NCBI GenBank assembly: GCA_028709985.1
Contig: JAQUTB010000037.1
Coordinates: forward strand, 1-9,894
Length of the DNA stretch: 9,894 nt
Direction: 5' to 3'
Source: Dethiosulfovibrio sp.
GTDB lineage: Bacteria; Synergistota; Synergistia; Synergistales; Dethiosulfovibrionaceae
The notes below the pieces were generated by a model, which did no database searches, was not told the origin of the DNA, and worked only from the letters and a program-made list of their open reading frames with translations. Shown here in pieces: positions 1-5,970 of this stretch (position 1 is the first letter of the stretch; each line of letters begins with the position of its first letter). The position numbers were made by a program, and so were the translations under genes.

Positions 1-2
1 GG

Positions 3-458
3 GAGACGGAGGCTCTAGGAGCCTCTCTGGCTAGGCTTGCTTGCCCTGGTTTTTTGGTCCTCCTGGAGGGGGGGCTTGGGGCTGGTAAGACGACCTTTGT
101 TAGGGGCTTTGTGAATGAGCTTGGTGGTAGGGGAGTTAAAAGCCCCTCTTTTACCCTAATCAACGAGTATCACGGAAGTATCCCTGTTGCCCATGCCGAC
201 CTATACAGGCTCGAAGAGGTCGATTTTCGTTCCATAGGTCTTGAGGAATACCTGGACGACGGATGGGTTTTGATCATAGAGTGGCCTGAGAGGCTTGTGT
301 CTATCCCGCGTTTCGATGGAATCACCGTAAAACTGGAACGGCATAGTCTGCCCGATTTATCGGAGGGCAATAGAAAATTAGAGATTGATCCTGTCGGACT
401 CGAGGTTGAGTCTAAACTTGAACTTCTAGATTTTTGTGGTTTGGAGGAACTCCTATGA
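3..458 (+). CDS. tsaE: tRNA threonylcarbamoyladenosine biosynthesis ATPase TsaE (5' partial)
   Basis: TsaE is the small P-loop ATPase that works with TsaB and TsaD to put the threonylcarbamoyl group on A37 of ANN-decoding tRNAs. The frame is open to the left edge. Its first visible residues (ETEALGASLARL) match the usual TsaE start region, so only a few N-terminal codons are missing, and the TTG at 54 is not the real start. The visible 151 residues contain a Walker A loop (GGLGAGKTT, about nt 69-95), the SPSFTLINEY motif (about nt 141-170), the HADLYRL Walker-B-like segment (nt 192-212), and the EYLDDG...IIEWPER block (nt 246-293). These are the family's signature motifs in the expected order. 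The stop codon overlaps the tsaB start (ATGA), which suggests translational coupling. Confidence is high; only the N-terminus is unknown. Confidence 0.95.
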   Translation, partial: ETEALGASLARLACPGFLVLLEGGLGAGKTTFVRGFVNELGGRGVKSPSFTLINEYHGSIPVAHADLYRLEEVDFRSIGLEEYLDDGWVLIIEWPERLVSIPRFDGITVKLERHSLPDLSEGNRKLEIDPVGLEVESKLELLDFCGLEELL

Positions 459-1126
459 GCGATAGGATATTGGCTGTCGATTGTTCGAATCGATTCACCT
501 GTATCGGACTGGTCGATGGAGAGACGCCTCTGTCGGAGATGAACCTCGATCTCGGCAGATCTCAGGCCTCTTTATTGCCGGTCTGTGTATCCTCGTTGCT
601 GTCTAACTCTCGTTTCTCTTTTGACGATATCGACTTCGTCGCCGTTACCGTGGGACCGGGATATTTCACCGGAATAAGGGTAGCTCTGTCCTACGGTATC
701 TCGTTGGCCAAGGGGCTGGGTATCCCAGCCATCCCTGTAAGCTCATTGGAGTCTTTGGCCGAGGCGGCGAGACCCTCAGAGGGGGAGATTATCGTCCCCT
801 GCATAAGAGCAGGGCAAGAGGCTGTATACTGCAGTGCCCTTCGCAGAGAAGGGACAGCGTTTGAGGTTATCCTGGCTGAAGGAGAGAGAGCTCAGGATGA
901 ATTTTCCTCTGCTTTGTCAAACATAGATGGTAGATTGAGGGTTGTCGCCACGGAGGGAAGGACTTTTACGGGCTTTTCCCTGTCTGGTGAGCCGGAAATG
1001 TTTTCGTGTATAGGTGGCCTTGCCTTAGGGGAGACAGCTTGGAAAAATCGAGCTGAGGCGGTGTCGCCGGATGATATAAGAGCTCGCTATTATAGAAGCC
1101 CCGGTTTGGGGAACTTTTCTAAATAG
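455..1126 (+). CDS. tsaB: tRNA threonylcarbamoyladenosine biosynthesis protein TsaB
   Basis: TsaB is the non-catalytic ASKHA-fold partner that dimerises with TsaD and recruits TsaE for t6A37 synthesis in the cytoplasm. The 223-residue product has the usual family length. It opens with the phosphate-1-like strand ILAVDCSN (residues 5-12) and carries the hallmark GPGYFTGIR (67-75), followed by SYGISLAKGLGIP (79-91) and IPVSSLESLAEA. Two positions look slightly unusual: Y70 replaces the common Ser of GPGSFTG, and the usual HSE..LLP motif reads SQASLLP (36-42). I chose ATG 455 because it follows GGAGG (443-447) at 7 nt and overlaps the tsaE stop. The in-frame TTG at 434 has no such support. The third partner, tsaD, is not in the window. 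Confidence 0.95.
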   Translation: MSDRILAVDCSNRFTCIGLVDGETPLSEMNLDLGRSQASLLPVCVSSLLSNSRFSFDDIDFVAVTVGPGYFTGIRVALSYGISLAKGLGIPAIPVSSLESLAEAARPSEGEIIVPCIRAGQEAVYCSALRREGTAFEVILAEGERAQDEFSSALSNIDGRLRVVATEGRTFTGFSLSGEPEMFSCIGGLALGETAWKNRAEAVSPDDIRARYYRSPGLGNFSK

Positions 1127-1148
1127 AGTTTGTTTTTTTTGTACGAAA

Positions 1149-1166
1149 CCGTTCCAGGGGGAACGG
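1149..1166 (+). other. Hairpin in the tsaB-korD gap (partial terminator or korD leader structure)
   Basis: The 61-nt gap 1127-1187 holds an eight-T run (1133-1140) and then a perfect 7-bp inverted repeat, CCGTTCC-AGGG-GGAACGG. Only CATCTTTT follows it before the korD ribosome-binding site at 1175. The stem is stable, but the T tract behind it is interrupted and the larger T run lies on the wrong side, so it is not a convincing terminator. It may mark the leader of the kor transcript or reduce read-through from tsaEB. I see no clear promoter with -35 and -10 boxes here. Confidence 0.4.
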
Positions 1167-1187
1167 CATCTTTTGGAGGTGAATTCT

Positions 1188-1397
1188 TTGGCAAAGGCAT
1201 TTGAGGTTATCATCAATAAGCCATGGTGCAAGGGTTGCTCTCTTTGCGTCGAGATCTGCCCTAAGAAAGTATTGGCCCTTGACGAGAGACAGAAAGCTGA
1301 GCCTTTTGAGATGGCTAAATGCATCGGGTGTCGTCAGTGCGAGAACATCTGTCCCGATTTGGCTATCACTGTGAGGGAGGTGGAGAACAATGGGTAA
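1188..1397 (+). CDS. korD: 2-oxoacid:ferredoxin oxidoreductase delta subunit (2x[4Fe-4S] ferredoxin)
   Basis: This is the small electron-transfer subunit of a four-subunit 2-oxoacid:ferredoxin oxidoreductase, passing electrons from the thiamine-bound intermediate to ferredoxin. The 69-residue protein is a classic 2x[4Fe-4S] ferredoxin: CKGCSLCVEICP (C14, C17, C20, C24) and CIGCRQCENICP (C45, C48, C51, C55), each CX2CX2CX3C-P. I chose the TTG at 1188 because a full GGAGGTGA (1175-1182) sits 5 nt upstream and the resulting MAKAFEV N-terminus looks typical. The frame could be extended to 1173, but that would run through the Shine-Dalgarno. The last 8 nt overlap korA, so the four kor genes are probably translated as a coupled set. 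Confidence 0.92.
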   Translation: MAKAFEVIINKPWCKGCSLCVEICPKKVLALDERQKAEPFEMAKCIGCRQCENICPDLAITVREVENNG

Positions 1398-2526
1398 GGT
1401 CGCTTTTTGGCAGGGTAACGAAGCTCTCGCTATGGGAGCGTTGGCCGCTGGCTGTAATTTCTTCGGAGGATATCCCATAACTCCCTCCACCGAAATAGCC
1501 GAAAAAATGGCCGAGGAACTCCCTAAAATAGACGGTCGGTTCATACAGATGGAGGACGAAATAGCGGCTATCGCCGCGACTATCGGTGCATCTATAGCCG
1601 GTTCTAAGTCCCTTACTGCCACCTCTGGCCCTGGATTTTCTTTAAAACAGGAAAACCTCGGCCTGGCCTACGAGGCTGAGGTACCGATGGTTTTGGTGGA
1701 CGTCATGAGAGGTGGACCTTCAACCGGTCTTCCCACCAAGGCCGCCCAGCAGGACGTAATGCAGGCTCGCTGGGGCACCCATGGAGATCACGGCACGATA
1801 GCCTACGCTCCCTCCTCCGTCGAGGAGTGTTATTCTCTTGCTATAGAGGCATTCAACTCAGCGGAAAGATATCGTCAGCCGGTTCTCATAATGAGCGATG
1901 CCGAGATAGGGCACATGAGGGAGAAGATAGAGATCCCTGAGCCTGGCTCGTTTAAAATCGTTAACAGGAAGCGTCCTTCTGTGGAGCCCGATAAATTCCT
2001 CGCATACGCAGCTGATCCCGATGACGATATCCCCGCTATGGCGTCCTTCGGAGACGGTTACCGTTGGCACGTAACGGGCCTCACCCACAACGATTGGGGT
2101 TTCCCTACAAACAACGGCGATGAAATCGATAAGAAGATGAGGCGTCTTATGAGGAAGATCGATCGCTTCAGGGACGATATCGTGAAGTACGATACCCTCT
2201 TCGCCGAGGACGCCGAGGTCCTTATCGTGTCCTACGGAAGCGTAGCTCGTTCGAGCACCAGAGCTGTTAAGGATGCCAGGGCCAGAAACATAAAGGCCGG
2301 ACATTTCCGTCCTATAACCCTTTGGCCCTTCCCGGACAAGGAGCTTGAGAAACTGGCTCGCAAGGTCAAGACCATTATCGTGCCGGAACTCAACTGTGGT
2401 CAGCTTGTCCACGAGGTCGAGAGAGCCGTTCACGGCAAGGCCAAGGTGGTATCCGCGACTCTCGTAAACGGTGAGCTTTTCCATCCCAGTGAGATACTTG
2501 AGAAAATAACCCAGGAGGTCAGATAA
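1390..2526 (+). CDS. korA: 2-oxoacid:ferredoxin oxidoreductase alpha subunit (probably 2-oxoglutarate)
   Basis: Alpha subunit, combining the pyrimidine-binding TPP half-domain with the transketolase C-terminal-like domain. It acts in CoA-dependent oxidative decarboxylation of a 2-oxoacid (2-oxoglutarate + CoA + oxidised Fd to succinyl-CoA + CO2 + reduced Fd). The 378-residue product shows GGYPITPST (26-34), FIQMEDEIAA with the conserved acidic residues (51-60), TSGPGFSL (78-85), RGGPSTGLPT (107-116) and QARWGTHGDH (125-134), all strongly typical of KorA. The C-terminal third carries the VLIVSYGSVARS and GHFRPITLWPFP segments of the same family. AGGGAGGTGG lies 6 nt before the ATG, which is inside korD. 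Substrate is inferred from family resemblance; close homologues called VorB (2-oxoisovalerate) cannot be excluded by motifs alone. Confidence 0.93.
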   Translation: MGKVAFWQGNEALAMGALAAGCNFFGGYPITPSTEIAEKMAEELPKIDGRFIQMEDEIAAIAATIGASIAGSKSLTATSGPGFSLKQENLGLAYEAEVPMVLVDVMRGGPSTGLPTKAAQQDVMQARWGTHGDHGTIAYAPSSVEECYSLAIEAFNSAERYRQPVLIMSDAEIGHMREKIEIPEPGSFKIVNRKRPSVEPDKFLAYAADPDDDIPAMASFGDGYRWHVTGLTHNDWGFPTNNGDEIDKKMRRLMRKIDRFRDDIVKYDTLFAEDAEVLIVSYGSVARSSTRAVKDARARNIKAGHFRPITLWPFPDKELEKLARKVKTIIVPELNCGQLVHEVERAVHGKAKVVSATLVNGELFHPSEILEKITQEVR

Positions 2527-2527
2527 G

Positions 2528-3346
2528 ATGCCTTCCAAAGAAGTTTACAGCTGGCTCAGGACTAGGTTTTTCCCCCACATGTGGTGCCCTGGGTGTGGTC
2601 ACGGAATAGTGATGCACGCTCTTTTAAGGGCTTTGGTCGATCTTGAGAAGGATCAGAACAATACGGTTATAGCCTCCGGAATAGGCTGCTCCAGCCGTCT
2701 TCCTGGCTACATAGATGCCTGCACCATGCACACCACCCACGGTAGATCCCTCGGTTTTGCCACCGGGATCAAAATGTCGAAGCCCGAGCTCACCGTTATA
2801 GACGTCATGGGAGATGGGGACTGTTCCGCAATAGGCGGTAACCACTTTATCCACGCCTGTCGCAGAAACATAGATATCACCGCAATAGTCATGAACAACA
2901 ACATATACGGAATGACCGGTGGACAGGCTTCTCCTACCACCCCAGGAGGAGCTCTCGCTACAACCGCCCCTTATGGCGCGATTGACCCCACCTTCGATAT
3001 CTGTCGTTTGGCCGAGGGAGCCGGCGCTACCTTCGTAGCCAGGACCACAATAGCTAACCCTAAGCAGGCGGAGAAGTTCATCGTCGATGCGGTAAAACAC
3101 AAGGGATTCTCCGTGGTCGAGATCGTATCAAGTTGCCACACTCAGTTCGGACGTAAGAACAACAGGAAGACCCCCATATCCAATATAGAGTACCTGAAGT
3201 CCGCAAGCGTCATGAAGGAAAAGGCCAAGGATATGTCCCCCGAGGATCTTCTGGGCAAGATAGTGGTGGGCGAGTTCGTAAACAAGGTCGCTCCTGAGTA
3301 CACAGAGCAGTACCTGGCTATGACCAAGAAAGTGAGGGAAGCCTAA
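2528..3346 (+). CDS. korB: 2-oxoacid:ferredoxin oxidoreductase beta subunit (TPP-binding)
   Basis: Beta subunit that binds the diphosphate of thiamine pyrophosphate and the proximal [4Fe-4S] cluster. In its 272 residues I see WCPGCGHG (19-26), GIGCSS (51-56), HTTHGR (68-73) and the TPP fingerprint GDGD (95-98) through NNNIYGMTGGQ (123-133). Cluster ligands expected from characterised 2-oxoacid oxidoreductases fit C20, C23, C54 and C203 (SSCHTQFGR). It lacks an extra ferredoxin domain, consistent with korD supplying one. AGGAGGT (2513-2519) precedes the ATG, and only 1 nt separates it from the korA stop. Its own stop overlaps the korC start by 1 nt (TAATG). Confidence 0.94.
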   Translation: MPSKEVYSWLRTRFFPHMWCPGCGHGIVMHALLRALVDLEKDQNNTVIASGIGCSSRLPGYIDACTMHTTHGRSLGFATGIKMSKPELTVIDVMGDGDCSAIGGNHFIHACRRNIDITAIVMNNNIYGMTGGQASPTTPGGALATTAPYGAIDPTFDICRLAEGAGATFVARTTIANPKQAEKFIVDAVKHKGFSVVEIVSSCHTQFGRKNNRKTPISNIEYLKSASVMKEKAKDMSPEDLLGKIVVGEFVNKVAPEYTEQYLAMTKKVREA

Positions 3347-3915
3347 TGAACGAGCGTTTTGAGGTCCGTTTTGCCGGCTCCGGCGGTCAGGGTGTTATCC
3401 TTGCGTCCGTCGTGGTGGGAGAGGCAGTGGCTCTCTATTCGGATGGGCTCTTCGCTGTTCAGACCCAGAGCTACGGTCCAGAGGCCAGAGGCGGCAGCTC
3501 CAAGGCGGAGGTCGTCATCTCCGCCGAGGCCATCGATTATCCTATGCCTGTCAAGCCCGACCTCCAGATAATACTGACATCTCAGGCTTGCGAGAAGTAC
3601 GCCTCCGAGACGAAACCCGGTGGGAGACTGATAATAGACGATTTCTACGTCAAAGAGATACCCAACGTGGATGCCAATATCTATCATCTCCCCATCGTCA
3701 GGACAGCCAGGGACGTTATCGGAAGGGAGCTCGTGACCAATATGGTATCGTTGGGCATGGTAGCCAGGGTCCTGGAACTGGAGAAGGTCCTGGATCCTTC
3801 CGCGGTCAGAAAGGCGGTTCTGGCCAGGGTCCCCAAGGGAACCGAGGAGTTGAACGGCAAGGCCTTTGACGAGGGATACAAGGTTTTCAAAAACAGCCAA
3901 TCGCTTCACTTTTAG
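3346..3915 (+). CDS. korC: 2-oxoacid:ferredoxin oxidoreductase gamma subunit
   Basis: Gamma subunit, the catalytic-core partner implicated in CoA binding in the oxidoreductase superfamily. The 189-residue product begins with the family's glycine-rich signature FAGSGGQGVILA (9-20) and then QSYGPEARGGSSKAEVVIS (41-59), the hallmark of POR/KOR gamma subunits. LVTNMVSLGMVARV near residues 133-146 matches the conserved C-terminal helix region. Length is normal. Translation probably re-initiates through the TAATG overlap with korB; a modest GAGGG lies at 3334-3338. It is the last gene of the kor unit and is followed 11 nt later by a strong terminator. Confidence 0.93.
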   Translation: MNERFEVRFAGSGGQGVILASVVVGEAVALYSDGLFAVQTQSYGPEARGGSSKAEVVISAEAIDYPMPVKPDLQIILTSQACEKYASETKPGGRLIIDDFYVKEIPNVDANIYHLPIVRTARDVIGRELVTNMVSLGMVARVLELEKVLDPSAVRKAVLARVPKGTEELNGKAFDEGYKVFKNSQSLHF

Positions 3916-3926
3916 GTGGTAGATGG

Positions 3927-3965
3927 GATTTGCCGAGGCTATAATAGCCTCGGCAAATCTTTATT
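3927..3965 (+). terminator. Intrinsic terminator of the kor operon
   Basis: A perfect 14-bp inverted repeat (arms 3927-3940 and 3946-3959) contains the GC-rich core TGCCGAGGC/GCCTCGGCA. It closes on the 5-nt loop ATAAT and is followed directly by TTTATT (3960-3965). This is a textbook rho-independent terminator, though its U tract is interrupted by one A. It separates korDABC from the methyltransferase gene. The loop and its closing base spell TATAAT (3940-3945). Confidence 0.85.
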
Positions 3966-3977
3966 GGGAGGTCTACA

Positions 3978-5315
3978 GTGAAAGAAAAAGTCCTAACCAT
4001 AAGGGATCTTAACTCCAACGGTCAGGGAGTGGCTCTCTGTGACAGCGGCAAGGTCATCTTCGTCGATAAAGCCCTGCCAGGCGAGAAGGTCAGGGTCTCC
4101 ATCGTCCAGGAGAAGAAAAACTACGGTAGAGCTGCTCTTTTGGAGATAGAGACTCCATCGGTGGACAGGATCCAGCCTAAGTGCCAATGGTACGAGGCCT
4201 GCGGCGGATGCCAAGTTCAACATGCGTCATACTCCCTCCAGATAGCCATGAAGAAAAATATGGTCAGATCTGCTATGGAACGGATCGGTGGAGTTGAGAT
4301 AAAAGACTTTGAGTGCGTTCCAAGCGATAGAGAGTGGGGGTACAGAAATAAGGCGTCTTTCCCCGTCAGATGGGGAAGAGACGGTGGAATCGGTTTTTTT
4401 CGTCCTGAGAGCCATTCAATCGTTTCGATAGATAATTGCCCTGTGCTCATGACAGCGATAAATGATTTTTACTCTAAATTTAAAGATACAGTTATGTCTG
4501 GTTTTTTTGACAGGGGTTTTCTGTACGACGAAAAGAGACATTCAGGCCTTTTAAGGCATATCGTAATGAGGTCAAACGAAAAAAACGAGCTTCTGTTGAT
4601 GTTGGTGGCATCAGAGCTGAACAGGGCGAGGATGGCCTCGCTGGAAAAGGCTATGGAGAGAGATTACAGAGATCAACTTCTGTCCATGGCCTGGAACGTC
4701 AACGATAAAAAAGGCAACAGGATAATAGGTGACAGGATGGCCTCCGTTTGGGGGGAAAACATCATAACCGAAAGATTAGGCGACTTCTCCCTGTCCTACG
4801 ACGGAACGGCTTTTTTCCAGGTTAACACCCTCCAGGCGGAAAAATTATTTACCCTCGCCGCTCAATGGGCTGACTCTCCTGGCGGCAAACTGGTCGAGCT
4901 CTACTCCGGGGTCGGAGCCCTTACCTCGTTTCTAGCCAAGAGCGCTAAATCGGTCTTGGCGATCGAGGAATGGGGCCCCTCGATCGATAGGCTAAAGGAA
5001 AACATGTCTAATAACGGAATAGATAACGTAAGAGGAATATGTGGCAGAGCGGAGGATCTGACTCGATCTGTCGTGGAGGAAAAGCCCGATGTGATTGTGG
5101 TCGATCCACCTAGATCTGGGTGTCTGCCTGAGGTACTGGATTCCATCACCGAAAGCTCAGCCTCAAAAACGGTGTACGTTTCCTGTAACCCTGCAACTCT
5201 AGCTCGAGACACAGCTTTTCTTATTAGGTCAGGCTGGGGATTGAAGGATATAAAATCGTTTGACCTGTTCCCTCAGACCTGTCACGTTGAGACTGTCGCC
5301 TGTTTCACCAGATAA
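3978..5315 (+). CDS. rlmD: 23S rRNA (uracil-5-)-methyltransferase, RlmD/RumA family
   Basis: SAM-dependent RNA methyltransferase of the TrmA/RlmC/RlmD family that makes 5-methyluridine; RlmD modifies U1939 of 23S rRNA in E. coli. In the 445 residues an N-terminal TRAM-like beta-barrel (about 1-60) is followed by the [4Fe-4S] cysteines C69, C75, C78 (CQWYEACGGC) and C154. The methyltransferase domain has FFQVNTLQAEKLF (279-291), the SAM loop LVELYSGVGALT (305-316), VVDPPRSG (374-381), the catalytic nucleophile C403 in YVSCNPATLARD, and E438 in CHVETVACF as the likely base. The start is GTG, preceded at 5 nt by GGGAGGT (3966-3972). The Fe-S ligands argue for RlmD/RlmCD rather than TrmA, but the exact target uridine is an inference. 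Its promoter is unclear. Confidence 0.9.
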   Translation: MKEKVLTIRDLNSNGQGVALCDSGKVIFVDKALPGEKVRVSIVQEKKNYGRAALLEIETPSVDRIQPKCQWYEACGGCQVQHASYSLQIAMKKNMVRSAMERIGGVEIKDFECVPSDREWGYRNKASFPVRWGRDGGIGFFRPESHSIVSIDNCPVLMTAINDFYSKFKDTVMSGFFDRGFLYDEKRHSGLLRHIVMRSNEKNELLLMLVASELNRARMASLEKAMERDYRDQLLSMAWNVNDKKGNRIIGDRMASVWGENIITERLGDFSLSYDGTAFFQVNTLQAEKLFTLAAQWADSPGGKLVELYSGVGALTSFLAKSAKSVLAIEEWGPSIDRLKENMSNNGIDNVRGICGRAEDLTRSVVEEKPDVIVVDPPRSGCLPEVLDSITESSASKTVYVSCNPATLARDTAFLIRSGWGLKDIKSFDLFPQTCHVETVACFTR

Positions 5316-5326
5316 AGTTTCAGGGG

Positions 5327-5355
5327 TTGTCAAAAACATCCCCAGGGGCTATAAT
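5327..5355 (+). promoter_or_regulatory. Sigma70-type promoter for tRNA-Gly
   Basis: TTGTCA (5327-5332), a 17-nt spacer, then a perfect TATAAT (5350-5355), ending 12 nt before the mature tRNA 5' end at 5368. A transcript would start near 5362, giving only a very short 5' leader. The spacer contains the small palindrome CCCCAGGGG (5340-5348). The promoter begins 11 nt after the rlmD stop. Confidence 0.85.
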
Positions 5356-5367
5356 CTCCGTCGTAGT

Positions 5368-5443
5368 GCGGACATAGCTCAGCTGGTAGAGCATTAGCTT
5401 CCCAAGCTAAGGGTCGCGGGTTCGAATCCCGTTGTCCGCTCCA
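5368..5443 (+). tRNA. tRNA-Gly, anticodon CCC
   Basis: A complete cloverleaf can be folded by eye. The acceptor stem is GCGGACA (5368-5374) with TGTCCGC (5433-5439). A D arm follows (AGCTCAGCTGGTAGAGC). The anticodon arm is TTAGC (5394-5398) with GCTAA (5406-5410) around the loop TTCCCAA, and the T arm is CGGGTTCGAATCCCG. Anticodon CCC (5401-5403) reads the glycine codon GGG. The discriminator base is T (5440), as expected for bacterial tRNA-Gly, and CCA is encoded (5441-5443). It is a single-gene unit with its own promoter and terminator. Confidence 0.97.
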
Positions 5444-5453
5444 TAGTTCTTTA

Positions 5454-5486
5454 AAACCCTTTCCATTTTTAGGAGAGGGTTTTTTT
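5454..5486 (+). terminator. Intrinsic terminator of the tRNA-Gly unit
   Basis: AAACCCTTTCC (5454-5464) pairs with GGAGAGGGTTT (5472-5482) as an 11-bp stem with one G-T wobble and the loop ATTTTTA. The stem runs into seven Ts (5480-5486). It starts 10 nt after the CCA end, so the primary transcript would be compact. The following 54 nt (5487-5540) are AT-rich and hold no gene that I can see. Confidence 0.88.
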
Positions 5487-5540
5487 ATTACTTTTGAATC
5501 TGCTTTTAGGTTTTATAGTAATTAATTTCCCTTATGTTGA

Positions 5541-5569
5541 TTGACACGTTCTTTCTTGGTCACTAGAAT
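5541..5569 (+). promoter_or_regulatory. Sigma70-type promoter for the V-ATPase operon
   Basis: A consensus TTGACA (5541-5546) and TAGAAT (5564-5569; one mismatch to TATAAT) are separated by an optimal 17 nt, in otherwise AT-rich DNA between the tRNA terminator and ntpF. Expected transcription start is about 5575-5577, leaving a leader of roughly 68 nt before the ntpF ATG. It looks like a strong constitutive promoter; I recognise no operator. Confidence 0.85.
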
Positions 5570-5582
5570 GAGGGAGTACTTT

Positions 5583-5639
5583 GATCCTTGTCTTTATCTA
5601 AGGGTCTTTTGTCGGATTTTGTTCCCTGAAGGGAGGTGA
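5583..5639 (+). promoter_or_regulatory. Structured 5' leader of the V-ATPase mRNA
   Basis: Two possible hairpins lie in the leader. The first pairs GATCCTT (5583-5589) with AAGGGTC (5600-5606), seven pairs including one G-T wobble, and is followed by TTTT (5607-5610). That layout resembles a weak terminator. The second is a short TCCC-TGAA-GGGA hairpin (5623-5634) whose 3' arm is part of the ntpF Shine-Dalgarno GGGAGGTGA (5631-5639). Neither stem is strong, and no known riboswitch is recognised, so any attenuation role is speculative. Confidence 0.3.
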
Positions 5640-5643
5640 CAGC

Positions 5644-5970
5644 ATGGCAACCAGTCTCACTGAAGAGATCAAGAAGGTCGAGGCACTGGCGAAGAAAAAG
5701 GTGTCCGACGCCAAGTCGGAGGCGGGGAAAATCATCTCCGTCGCTAAGGACGATGCTGATCGGAGGCTGAAGGAGTCGAAGCAGGAGGCCTACAAAGGCT
5801 TTAAAAACCGACTGGTAGAGGTAGAGGCAGAGGCGGAAAAGAAGGCCGACTCTATAGTTGCGGAAGGACAAAAAGAGGCTCAGCGATTTGTGGAGTCCCA
5901 TAGAAAGGGGCTTGACTCGGTGTCCTCCTGGGTTTTGGAAGAGGTGATGGCTCGATATGGGCGTGGCTAG
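5644..5970 (+). CDS. ntpF: V-type ATPase peripheral stalk subunit G/H (NtpF-like)
   Basis: A 108-residue, highly charged protein predicted to be almost entirely alpha-helical and coiled-coil (Ala/Lys/Glu-rich heptad-like pattern from about 5 to 85, with no membrane segment). In bacterial and archaeal V/A-ATPases such a protein pairs with subunit E to form the peripheral stalk. The primary evidence is composition plus position as the first gene before ntpI-ntpK-ntpE-ntpC, the same order as the E. hirae ntpFIKEC operon. Sequence motifs are few in this family, so context carries much of the call. A strong GGGAGGTGA lies 4 nt before the ATG. The C-terminal 14 nt overlap ntpI. Confidence 0.85.
   Translation: MATSLTEEIKKVEALAKKKVSDAKSEAGKIISVAKDDADRRLKESKQEAYKGFKNRLVEVEAEAEKKADSIVAEGQKEAQRFVESHRKGLDSVSSWVLEEVMARYGRG

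Noticed and set aside
1096..1140. CCCC-GGTTT-GGGG hairpin at the 3' end of tsaB plus the following T8 run as a possible terminator.
   Set aside because: The stem is only 4 bp and the T8 run begins about 20 nt after it, too far for an intrinsic terminator.
1119..1622. Antisense open frame (167 codons) across the tsaB-korD gap, korD and the start of korA.
   Set aside because: It spans three clear features on the other strand and has no recognisable motif.
1858..2538. Long antisense open frame (226 codons) opposite korA.
   Set aside because: It lies entirely over strongly conserved korA sequence; the frame stays open through codon bias and its protein shows no recognisable domain.
3343..3909. 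Antisense open frame (188 codons) covering almost all of korC.
   Set aside because: It mirrors the korC coding frame, has no recognisable family motif, and sits opposite a textbook gamma subunit.
5340..5348. CCCCAGGGG palindrome inside the tRNA-Gly promoter spacer as an operator.
   Set aside because: It is a single short palindrome with a 1-nt centre and no second copy nearby; chance is sufficient.
5568..5639. A 23-codon ORF in the ATPase leader (ATG 5568 to TGA 5637) ending inside the ntpF Shine-Dalgarno, like a leader peptide.
   Set aside because: Its ATG lies within the -10 box (5564-5569), upstream of the expected transcription start, so it would not be on the main transcript; it also has no ribosome-binding site.
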